This document shows, in pieces, positions 1 to 5,542 of a DNA stretch of 11,527 nucleotides (the first letter of the stretch is position 1; every line of letters begins with the position of its first letter). The DNA lies in the NCBI GenBank assembly GCA_015265235.1, contig JABZYJ010000060.1, positions 1-11,527 of the forward strand, given 5' to 3'. This DNA is from Selenomonas sp. GTDB lineage: Bacteria; Bacillota; Negativicutes; Selenomonadales; Selenomonadaceae. The notes beneath the pieces were generated by a model. The model was not told where the DNA came from. It did not search any database and worked only from the letters and a program-made list of their open reading frames with translations. Made by a program: the position numbers and the translations under genes.

Positions 1-558
1 CGTCCGATGCCCGCGCGAGTGATTCCCGCTCGTCACTCCGGCAAGGGTAAAGGGCACGATCTCTGTCCCGTAGAGTGCCACGAACCAGCGAATCGGGCGG
101 ATGAAGCGGAAGTCCAGATCCCCCCACCGCATACTGTTCGGCAGTGGAATCGCGCGCACAAGGTCAGGCAGGAGCGAGGTCAGAAGCTCGGCCGTCGCTG
201 CACCGCTCTCATGCACGGAGGCATAGACATAGCCGTCACGCTGAATGAGGGCGGACGGATCGACGCCCTGTCCGCGCGCAAACCCCGCGCCCGCCTTCGT
301 CGGATTTCCGTCTGCATCAAAGGCAATGGCGACGGATGGGCCGCGCGTCTCCGTATTGACATCTTCCTGCCGCTCCGCAAGCCCCGTCACAATGAGGGCG
401 GCACGGCGCGGCGTGCCGAGCGTGCGCACCTTCTCATAGGAAAGGCGGTGCTCCTTCAGCATCGTCTCCGCCAGCTGCGCCAAATCCTCTAGGAGGTGCG
501 GCATCACATGTGCCGGAATCTCCTCCGTTCCAATTTCAAATAACAGATCCCGCTTCAT
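1..558 (-). CDS. glyS: Glycine-tRNA ligase beta subunit, N-terminal part (runs off the window)
   Basis: This is the first 186 codons of the beta subunit of the heterotetrameric (alpha2beta2) glycyl-tRNA synthetase; the rest lies beyond base 1. The subunit binds tRNA-Gly and supports charging with glycine in the cytoplasm. Visible family landmarks are the N-terminal EIGTEEIPA stretch (residues 8-16), TPRRA at 49-53, a GFARGQG segment near 92-98, MRWG at 143-146, RFIRPIRW at 151-158 and SRGHR at 181-185. The ATG at 558-556 overlaps the glyQ TGA in an ATGA arrangement, so the two subunits are probably translationally coupled. A GGAGG ribosome binding site lies inside the end of glyQ just upstream. 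The frame is open from the ATG to the edge with no disruption. Identification is firm; the length of the full protein cannot be seen here. Confidence 0.97.
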   Translation of the reverse strand, partial: MKRDLLFEIGTEEIPAHVMPHLLEDLAQLAETMLKEHRLSYEKVRTLGTPRRAALIVTGLAERQEDVNTETRGPSVAIAFDADGNPTKAGAGFARGQGVDPSALIQRDGYVYASVHESGAATAELLTSLLPDLVRAIPLPNSMRWGDLDFRFIRPIRWFVALYGTEIVPFTLAGVTSGNHSRGHRT

Positions 559-1436
559 GCCTTCCCCTCCTTTTTCAACAGCGGATACCCCAGTTCCTCA
601 CGCTGGGCGAGATACGCCTCCGCGCAGAGACGCGCGAGTTTGCGCACGCGCCCGATGAACGCCGTCCGCTGGGAGACACTGATCGCCCCGCGTGCGTCGA
701 GCAGATTGAACGTATGCGAGCATTTCAGCACGTAGTCATGCGCCGGATGCACATAGCCTGCCTCGATGACGCGCACCGCCTCCGCCTCATACTTGTCGAA
801 CAGGTCAAAGAGCAGCTTCTCGTCCGAGAGATCGAACGCATACGAAGACTGCTCAAACTCATTCTGGTGGAACACATCGCCATAGGTCACGTCATCCGTC
901 CACGCGATGTCATAGACGTTCTCCACGCCCTGAATATACATGGCAAGACGCTCCAGCCCATAGGTGATCTCCACGGAGACGGGCTTTACATCCTGACCGC
1001 CGACCTGCTGGAAGTACGTGAACTGCGTGATCTCCATCCCGTCCAGCCAGACCTCCCAGCCAAGTCCCCACGCGCCCAGCGTCGGCGACTCCCAGTTGTC
1101 CTCGACAAAGCGGATGTCGTGCTCCTCCGCGTGAATCCCGAGGCGGGCGAGGCTCTCAAGGTAAAGTTCCTGAATATTGTCCGGAGACGGCTTCATGATC
1201 ACCTGGAACTGATGATGCTGATAGAGACGATTCGGGTTGTCTCCATAGCGTCCGTCCGCCGGGCGGCGCGAGGGCTCCACATAGGCGACATTCCACGGCT
1301 CCGGCCCCAGAACGCGCAGGAACGTCCACGGGCTCATCGTCCCTGCGCCCTTTTCTACATCATAGGGCTGGGCGAGGATACAGCCCTGCCCCGACCAGAA
1401 CTCCTGCAGTGTGAGGATAACCTCTTGAAATTTCAT
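555..1436 (-). CDS. glyQ: Glycine-tRNA ligase alpha subunit
   Basis: This 293-residue protein is the catalytic alpha subunit of the bacterial alpha2beta2 glycyl-tRNA synthetase. It activates glycine with ATP and, with GlyS, charges tRNA-Gly. Diagnostic stretches are QEFWSGQGC (11-19), the class II motif 2 region RRPADGRYGDNPNR (57-70) followed by LYQHHQFQVI, and the motif 3-like GLERLAMY (160-167). Length is normal for the family (about 290). The ATG at 1436 follows a GGAGGGG ribosome binding site at a spacing of eight bases. The gene overlaps glyS by four bases, so the pair forms a tight unit. A terminator-like hairpin ends about 20 bases upstream of the start, which leaves no room for a promoter between hairpin and gene. 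Expression therefore must come through that hairpin, or from a promoter lying before it. Confidence 0.98.
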   Translation of the reverse strand: MKFQEVILTLQEFWSGQGCILAQPYDVEKGAGTMSPWTFLRVLGPEPWNVAYVEPSRRPADGRYGDNPNRLYQHHQFQVIMKPSPDNIQELYLESLARLGIHAEEHDIRFVEDNWESPTLGAWGLGWEVWLDGMEITQFTYFQQVGGQDVKPVSVEITYGLERLAMYIQGVENVYDIAWTDDVTYGDVFHQNEFEQSSYAFDLSDEKLLFDLFDKYEAEAVRVIEAGYVHPAHDYVLKCSHTFNLLDARGAISVSQRTAFIGRVRKLARLCAEAYLAQREELGYPLLKKEGKA

Positions 1437-1456
1437 GCAAACAACCCCTCCAACAG

Positions 1457-1492
1457 AAAAACCGCGTATACCCTATAAGAATACGCGGTTTT
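1457..1492 (-). terminator. Hairpin with T-tract between the membrane protein gene and glyQ (terminator or attenuator)
   Basis: On the minus strand a perfect 12-bp stem (AAAACCGCGTAT paired with ATACGCGGTTTT, plus positions 1481-1492 and 1458-1469) encloses an 11-base loop and ends in a run of five T. It begins 16 bases after the stop of the small membrane protein gene and ends about 20 bases before the glyQ start. It has the form of an intrinsic terminator. Because the glyQ ribosome binding site follows at once, it may act as a leaky terminator, an attenuator or an RNA-processing and stability element within the transcript. Confidence 0.75.
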
Positions 1493-1508
1493 GAGAAAAT
1501 AGCAAGAC

Positions 1509-1781
1509 CTATTTAAAACTGTTCCGCAAACTCTGCAAAATACCCGCCTGTCCTTCATTGATATCCTTGTTCCATTGACCGTCATAGGCTCGATCGCCGG
1601 ACGGAAGCAGAGCGCACACAATGATGAGGAGGATAAAGGCAACGACGATGCCGCCGATGATCTTACGCTGATAGGTGCTGCGCGCCTTTCGTACGCGCTG
1701 AAGCCGTGCCTCGAGCTCCTGCTGTTTGCGCTCGCGCATCGACTGCATCGCCGCCTCCGTTTGGCTCTTTTTCTTTGCCAT
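1509..1781 (-). CDS. Small single-pass membrane protein, function unknown
   Basis: This 90-residue protein is not recognised as a named family. Residues 1-40 are strongly basic and predicted helical (AKKKSQ, then RERKQQELEARLQRVRKAR), probably a cytoplasmic amphipathic or coiled-coil segment. Residues 41-59 are one hydrophobic span (IIGGIVVAFILLIIVCALL), and a 31-residue tail rich in D, N, Q and G follows. The positive-inside rule suggests N-in, C-out topology. No signal peptidase site is evident, so it is probably a membrane-anchored protein. The ATG at 1781 has a good GGGAGG ribosome binding site eight bases upstream, which supports a real gene. It starts 20 bases after the exonuclease gene, so the two are probably co-transcribed, and it is followed by a hairpin. 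Its neighbours (nuclease, glyQS) do not reveal a role. Confidence 0.8.
   Translation of the reverse strand: MAKKKSQTEAAMQSMRERKQQELEARLQRVRKARSTYQRKIIGGIVVAFILLIIVCALLPSGDRAYDGQWNKDINEGQAGILQSLRNSFK
1510..1538 (-). promoter_or_regulatory. Weak candidate sigma-A promoter for glyQS
   Basis: On the minus strand TTGCAG (1538-1533) and TAAATA (1515-1510) are separated by 17 bases, inside the last codons of the small membrane protein gene. The match to TTGACA/TATAAT is modest (three and four of six). Transcription would begin near 1503, just before the hairpin at 1492-1457. It is listed because no better promoter is visible between the hairpin and glyQ. This is inference only. Confidence 0.2.
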
Positions 1782-1801
1782 ACAGCATGCCTCCCTGCAT
1801 A

Positions 1802-2344
1802 TTAATCAAACAGGCTCTGTTCCTCATAGACCGGCTCTTTCATCTTTTGGTAGCAGAAGAGCGTCGCGAGCGTGTCCGCGAGTGCGCCGTGCGCCACCGT
1901 GTTTCCCCAGTCGTAGCGGTAATAGTCCGCACACTCCGTCAGCTTCCACCATCGGTAGCCGCCGCGCCGTGCATCGGGGACTTTGCGGAACGCCGAAAAA
2001 GCAAGCATCACATCATGGCGGTTCGGGTTCGTAATGCGGATTCCCGACTGCGCCAGAAGGCGAATATCGAACTCGATGTTATAGCCGACAAGGAGTGTGT
2101 CCGGCGCATTGAAGAGACGTTCCAGCTCCTCACGATGCGCGAGAATAGGGTCACAGCCCGCGACCATCGCCGGCGATATGCGATTGATGCGCTCGGCATC
2201 CGGCCACTCTGCCTTACGTGCCGGCGCATACATACCGTCGACCATCGTCTCACCCACGCCATTCACAACAGCGAGGGTCAGTACTTCATCATCACTGCGA
2301 AAGCCGGTCGTCTCCGTATCAAAGACTAGAACCTTTTCTTGCAT
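1802..2344 (-). CDS. DEDDh-family 3'-5' exonuclease (DnaQ-like)
   Basis: This 180-residue protein is a stand-alone exonuclease of the DnaQ/RNase T fold, removing nucleotides from 3' ends of DNA or RNA with two divalent metals. Exo I is VFDTETTG (D9, E11), Exo II is GYNIEFD (N89, D93) and Exo III of the DEDDh type is AHGALAD (H152, D157). All catalytic residues are present. There is no polymerase or helicase domain, so it may be a repair or proofreading-like nuclease or an RNA-trimming enzyme; the substrate cannot be read from sequence. ATG at 2344 is preferred because a GAGG ribosome binding site sits seven bases upstream. A TTG one codon earlier (2347) is possible but too close to it. An exact-consensus promoter lies 60 bases upstream. 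The gene heads a minus-strand group with the small membrane protein. Confidence 0.92.
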   Translation of the reverse strand: MQEKVLVFDTETTGFRSDDEVLTLAVVNGVGETMVDGMYAPARKAEWPDAERINRISPAMVAGCDPILAHREELERLFNAPDTLLVGYNIEFDIRLLAQSGIRITNPNRHDVMLAFSAFRKVPDARRGGYRWWKLTECADYYRYDWGNTVAHGALADTLATLFCYQKMKEPVYEEQSLFD

Positions 2345-2403
2345 CAAAAGTCCTCTTTCTTCTGGTTATTTTATCCCAATTATACATGGCTTTCGTCATG
2401 ATT

Positions 2404-2432
2404 ATTATACAACAGACGGAATCATCTGTCAA
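2404..2432 (-). promoter_or_regulatory. Exact-consensus sigma-A promoter for the exonuclease transcript
   Basis: On the minus strand TTGACA (2432-2427) and TATAAT (2409-2404) are separated by exactly 17 bases: a perfect match to the housekeeping promoter. The predicted start is near 2397, giving a leader of about 53 bases before the exonuclease ATG at 2344. A second TATAAT-like hexamer occurs nearer the gene (about 2378-2383) but has no fitting -35. The transcript could extend through the small membrane protein gene and, with read-through of the hairpin, into glyQS. Confidence 0.88.
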
Positions 2433-2483
2433 GAAAACGCATCACAAGACGCCCATCATCACAGGGTTGAGGGCAATTTGCGG

Positions 2484-2512
2484 TTGCAAAAGAATGGGTT
2501 TTACGCTAGAAT
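2484..2512 (+). promoter_or_regulatory. Candidate sigma-A promoter of the flavodiiron protein gene
   Basis: TTGCAA (2484-2489) and TAGAAT (2507-2512) are spaced by 17 bases, with a predicted start near 2519 and a leader of about 73 bases. A TATAAT also occurs at 2518-2523 but lacks a matching -35. The region points away from the exonuclease promoter, so 2345-2591 is a divergent control region. An AT-rich stretch with overlapping inverted repeats lies at the predicted start. Confidence 0.55.
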
Positions 2513-2516
2513 ACTT

Positions 2517-2541
2517 TTATAATATATAGATTATTTCTATA
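2517..2541. promoter_or_regulatory. AT-rich inverted repeats at the predicted flavodiiron mRNA start (possible operator)
   Basis: Two overlapping inverted repeats occur here: ATAAT (2519-2523) with ATTAT (2530-2534), and TATAGA (2525-2530) with TCTATA (2536-2541). The left half TTATAAT (2517-2523) equals one half of the published PerR box consensus, but the other half matches poorly. Position over the start site would suit a repressor. AT-rich DNA produces such repeats by chance, so the assignment is weak. Confidence 0.25.
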
Positions 2542-2591
2542 GCTTAAGTCTATTCACCGTTAATCCATCCTATGGTTGAAAGGAGTCTTTT

Positions 2592-3752
2592 ATGAACGCC
2601 ATCAAACTCCGTGACAATATCTACTGGGTCGGCGCCATCGACTGGTCCATGCGCAGCTTCCACGGCTACGATACGCAGCGCGGCTCATCATACAACGCCT
2701 ACCTCATCATCGACGATACGATCACTCTGATTGATACGGTCAAACACGGCTTTGAGGAGGAGATGCTCGCGCGCATCTCCTCCGTGATCGATCCGTCGCA
2801 GATCAACTGCGTCATCTCCAATCACGTGGAGCCAGATCACTCCTACGGTGTCTCCCTCATCTCCTCCCTCGCACCGAGCGCAAAGATCGTCACGAGTGCG
2901 CCGAACGGACTGAAGGGGCTGCGCGCCTACTATGGAGAGCTCCCCTACGAGACCGTCAAGGCAGGCGACAGCATCTCGCTCGGCAAGCGCACTCTGCAGT
3001 TCATCCCGACCCCGATGCTGCACTGGCCCGACAGCATGGTCACTTACTGTCCTGAGGAGAAGATTCTCTTCTCGAACGACGCGTTCGGGCAGCATCTGGC
3101 ATCGGGCAAGCGCTTCGACGACGAGAATGACCTCGCTATCCTCTGTGAGGAGGCGAAAAAATACTACGCCAACATTCTCTTCCCGTACGGGGCACAGGCA
3201 AAGGCGGCACTCAAGGCACTGCACGGGCTCGACATGGAAATGATCGCCACGGGACACGGCATTATCTGGCGTTCCCATATCCCTGAGATCATCGAGCGCT
3301 ACAAACAGTGGTCGAGCGGCGAGACAGAGGAGCGTGCCGTCATTGTCTTCGACAGTATGTGGCACTCCACCGAGGCGATGGCGCATACGATTGCTGAGGC
3401 GTTCATCGACAAGGGGTACTCCGTCGGCTACTATGACATCAAGAAGAACTCCCATGCGGACATCATGACAGATATCCTCACGAGCCGCTATCTCGCCGTC
3501 GGTTCACCGACGCTCAACAACACGATGCTCCCGACCATCGGCGGTTTCCTCTGCTATATGCGGGGGCTCGCACCGAAGGGACGCAAGGCTTTCGCCTTTG
3601 GCTCCTATGGCTGGGGCGGGCAGAGCATACAGCAGATCGAGGACGAGCTGAAGGCGGGCGGCTGCGAGATCGCCATGGACAAGGTGCGTATCCTCTACGT
3701 CCCCTCCGAGGAACAGCTCAAGGCACTCCACGATCAAGTGATTGCACTCTAA
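2592..3752 (+). CDS. Flavodiiron protein (A-type), O2/NO reductase
   Basis: This 386-residue soluble protein belongs to the flavodiiron family (FprA, rubredoxin:oxygen oxidoreductase), which reduces O2 to water and/or NO to N2O using electrons usually from rubredoxin. Residues 1 to about 245 are a metallo-beta-lactamase-like domain with the full diiron ligand set: H78, E80 and D82 in NHVEPDH, H144 in MLHWPD, D163 in FSNDAFGQH and H222 in GHG. Residues about 248-386 are a flavodoxin-like FMN domain, with the phosphate loop FDSMWHSTEAM (253-263), GSPTLNN (304-310) and FGSYGWGG (336-343). There is no C-terminal rubredoxin or NAD(P)H:flavin reductase extension, so it is the two-domain A class, and electron donors must be encoded elsewhere. 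ATG at 2592 follows AAAGGAG at six bases. It is the only plus-strand gene, has its own promoter and terminator, and probably protects an anaerobe from oxygen. O2 versus NO preference cannot be read. Confidence 0.97.
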   Translation: MNAIKLRDNIYWVGAIDWSMRSFHGYDTQRGSSYNAYLIIDDTITLIDTVKHGFEEEMLARISSVIDPSQINCVISNHVEPDHSYGVSLISSLAPSAKIVTSAPNGLKGLRAYYGELPYETVKAGDSISLGKRTLQFIPTPMLHWPDSMVTYCPEEKILFSNDAFGQHLASGKRFDDENDLAILCEEAKKYYANILFPYGAQAKAALKALHGLDMEMIATGHGIIWRSHIPEIIERYKQWSSGETEERAVIVFDSMWHSTEAMAHTIAEAFIDKGYSVGYYDIKKNSHADIMTDILTSRYLAVGSPTLNNTMLPTIGGFLCYMRGLAPKGRKAFAFGSYGWGGQSIQQIEDELKAGGCEIAMDKVRILYVPSEEQLKALHDQVIAL

Positions 3753-3771
3753 AAAAATATAAAACACGTAG

Positions 3772-3811
3772 AAGCCCCCCGAAGGCGCAAGCAAGCCTTC
3801 GGGGGGCTTTT
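3772..3811 (+). terminator. Intrinsic terminator after the flavodiiron gene
   Basis: A perfect 15-bp GC-rich stem (AAGCCCCCCGAAGGC, 3772-3786, with its complement at 3795-3809) has an eight-base loop GCAAGCAA and ends in TTTT on the plus strand. It begins 19 bases after the flavodiiron stop and lies seven bases beyond the end of ahbB on the other strand. On the minus strand the stem is followed by CTTCTACG and only later by a T-rich run, so it may also stop ahbB transcripts, but less efficiently. Confidence 0.95.
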
Positions 3812-3818
3812 ATCCATA

Positions 3819-4307
3819 TCACTCTTCCACAAAGTACTGCATCGATGTCTTCTTCCACTCTTTCTTGGTGTAGAGCATCGCGCGATCCTCGATGCCCGTC
3901 GCGGCTGCGAGTTCTTCTGCAATCTTCTCGCACTCCTCACGACTGAAACCGTGGATCATCGTATAGACATTATAGCGCCAATCCGCCGTACGATTGCGGT
4001 CATAACAATGGGAGACGCGCTCGTGCTGCGCCATCTGCCGCGCCACTTCGTCCACGCGCGCGTCGGGAACATTCCAAACGCAAAGACAGTTGGACGTAAA
4101 GCCGACCTCACGGTGACGGAGAACCGCCCCCATCTTGCGGATCTTCTTTTCTGCAATCATACGCTCCACACGATGCAGAAACTCCTCCTCGCTGATGCCG
4201 ATTTTCGCCGCGAGTGCCTTGTACGGCTCGGCGACAAGCGGAAACTGCCCCTGCAGGAGGCGGATGATCTTACGGTCGAGAGCATCGACCTCGATTGCTT
4301 CGCTCAT
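3819..4307 (-). CDS. ahbB: Siroheme decarboxylase-like protein, AhbB type (Lrp/AsnC-like fold)
   Basis: This 162-residue protein matches the AhbB/NirG-NirL family. With AhbA it removes two acetate carboxyls of siroheme to give 12,18-didecarboxysiroheme in the alternative heme pathway of some anaerobes. Residues about 8-58 form a winged helix-turn-helix-like domain. The stretch KMGAVLRHREVGF (58-70) and the segment HCYDRN...RYNVYTM (100-117) are typical of this family, followed by LYTKKEWKK (145-153). Such proteins are often labelled AsnC-type regulators because of the shared fold. ATG at 4307 follows an AGGAAGG site. The start is 21 bases after the ahbA stop, so the pair is one unit; they are distant paralogues. 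AhbC and AhbD, needed to finish heme, are not in the window. A true regulator or a heme d1 enzyme is less likely but possible. Confidence 0.8.
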   Translation of the reverse strand: MSEAIEVDALDRKIIRLLQGQFPLVAEPYKALAAKIGISEEEFLHRVERMIAEKKIRKMGAVLRHREVGFTSNCLCVWNVPDARVDEVARQMAQHERVSHCYDRNRTADWRYNVYTMIHGFSREECEKIAEELAAATGIEDRAMLYTKKEWKKTSMQYFVEE

Positions 4308-4328
4308 GGATATGCCTTCCTTCCTGCA

Positions 4329-4787
4329 TCAGTTCAGCTTAAACTGCACGTTGATCTTATATTTCTTATTCGCTTTCAGGCTCATCAGACGCTCCACCCC
4401 GGGCAGTGCCTTGATCTCCCCGATGATCTTCTCCTCCGTCGCCTGCGACGGTGTCATGAGCGTAAACCATAGGTTATATCTTCCCTCGCGCTCATAGTTG
4501 TGCGTCACGCCCGTATAGCGATTGACCGCCTGTGCGACAGACGAAAGCTGCTCCGGTGTCACACACAGCGCGATCAGCGTCCCCTGATAACCAAGGCGTT
4601 CCGAGTTGAAAAATGTCCCAATGCGACGCAAAAATCCGTCCGTCTTCAGGGCGTCCAGCCGCTCAAGCACATGCTCTTCCGTCGTCTCGAGCATCTCGGC
4701 GAGACGCGCAAACGGCCGCGAACACACCGGCAGGTTGCCCTGCAGGAGATTCAGCAGCCGTTTGTCAAATTCTGTCAGTTCTGCCAT
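4329..4787 (-). CDS. ahbA: Siroheme decarboxylase-like protein, AhbA type (Lrp/AsnC-like fold)
   Basis: This 152-residue partner of AhbB has the same layout: an N-terminal winged-helix part (about residues 5-55, DKRLLNLLQGNLP at 8-20), then RRIGTFFNSERLGY (54-67) and the segment THNYEREGRYNLWFTL (95-110), which parallels HCYDRN...RYNVYTM in AhbB. The family acts as an AhbA/AhbB heterodimer on siroheme; this activity is inferred from homology. ATG at 4787 is chosen because GGGAGAG lies eight bases upstream and homology begins there. The frame is open to an ATG at 4859, which would add 24 residues, but neither that ATG nor one at 4802 has a ribosome binding site. The 121 bases between the engB stop and this start hold a 13-base-spaced direct repeat (TGCACC at 4809 and 4822), a short inverted repeat TGAAT-GCG-ATTCA (4883-4895) and two TATGAT-like hexamers without good -35 partners. 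Confidence 0.8.
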   Translation of the reverse strand: MAELTEFDKRLLNLLQGNLPVCSRPFARLAEMLETTEEHVLERLDALKTDGFLRRIGTFFNSERLGYQGTLIALCVTPEQLSSVAQAVNRYTGVTHNYEREGRYNLWFTLMTPSQATEEKIIGEIKALPGVERLMSLKANKKYKINVQFKLN

Positions 4788-4908
4788 TGAAGTCTCTCCC
4801 ATATACCGTGCACCATCTTCATGCACCGGTATCGGATCGTCTTGCTCATGGACAATCATATCATAGGATACTGGTACAAAAATGAATGCGATTCACTTCT
4901 TTACGTGC

Positions 4909-5532
4909 CTATTCTAACAGATATTCCTTCATTACGTCAAGGAGTTCCGTACGCCCTTCATTTTTCGGCACGGAGTATGGCAGAATCGAAAGATCGGGAA
5001 CGCCGAGCGTCTTGCGCATCAGTGACAGCTGTTTTTGCCGTGCCGTGCGCCCGAGCTTATCCGCCTTCGTGGCGACAACCAGCACGGGTATATCATGCGA
5101 TACGAGCCAGTCAAACATCTTTCTGTCGGAGGACATAGGTTCATGACGAATATCGAGCAGGAGACAGACAAAGTGCAGATTCTCTGCATGGAGGAAGTAC
5201 TCCTCGATAAACTTTGCCCATGTCTTTCGGCTCTCACGCGCCGCCTTGGCATAACCATAGCCCGGCAGATCGACCAGGTGTACGGGATGGCGTTCTTCCC
5301 CACCGTCGATGCGCATGAGCAGCTCATAGAAGTTGATCGTCTGTGTCTTCCCCGGTTTCCCCGAGACATGGGCGAGCTGGCGAATGCGTGTCAGGGAGTT
5401 GATGAGAGACGACTTCCCGACATTGGAGCGTCCGATAAAGGCGACCGCAGGATGCTGTTCCTCGGGGTACTGGTCGCGCCGTACCGCAGAGGCAAGATAG
5501 GCAGCCTTTGTAATGACAACCGGCTCAGACAT
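4909..5532 (-). CDS. engB: Ribosome biogenesis GTPase EngB/YsxC
   Basis: This 207-residue protein is a TRAFAC-class GTPase needed for assembly of the large ribosomal subunit, acting in the cytoplasm on 50S precursors. The nucleotide-binding motifs are G1 GRSNVGKSS (34-42), the switch region GKPGKTQTINFY (58-69), G3 DLPGYG (88-93) and G4 TKAD (155-158). Length is typical (about 195-210). ATG at 5532 follows an AGGAGG site whose bases overlap the lonA stop codon TAG (5545-5543), so there are only ten bases between genes and translation is probably coupled. The adjacency lon-engB is also found in Bacillus (lonA-ysxC). No independent promoter is evident. Confidence 0.97.
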   Translation of the reverse strand: MSEPVVITKAAYLASAVRRDQYPEEQHPAVAFIGRSNVGKSSLINSLTRIRQLAHVSGKPGKTQTINFYELLMRIDGGEERHPVHLVDLPGYGYAKAARESRKTWAKFIEEYFLHAENLHFVCLLLDIRHEPMSSDRKMFDWLVSHDIPVLVVATKADKLGRTARQKQLSLMRKTLGVPDLSILPYSVPKNEGRTELLDVMKEYLLE

Positions 5533-5542
5533 ACTGCACCTC

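Noticed and set aside
510..1478. A 322-codon plus-strand frame opposite glyQ, and similar long frames opposite engB, lonA, clpX and the flavodiiron gene
   Set aside because: All are antisense shadows of confidently identified genes, lack convincing ribosome binding sites and give low-complexity translations.
1437..1508. T-box riboswitch for glyQS
   Set aside because: The hairpin arm contains ACCGCG, which recalls the T-box motif, but the TGGNACCGCG consensus, the stem I and the specifier loop are absent; the preceding bases are coding.
1433..1642. A 69-codon minus-strand frame overlapping the small membrane protein gene
   Set aside because: It runs through the hairpin into the glyQ start in another frame, has no ribosome binding site, and the overlapping 90-residue frame has better coding character.
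4788..4859. 24-residue N-terminal extension of AhbA
   Set aside because: No ribosome binding site precedes the ATG at 4859 or 4802, whereas GGGAGAG precedes the ATG at 4787, where family similarity begins.
4855..4888. Separate promoter for ahbA-ahbB
   Set aside because: Two TATGAT hexamers occur on the minus strand, but no -35-like hexamer lies 16-18 bases upstream of either; the evidence is too weak to list as a feature.
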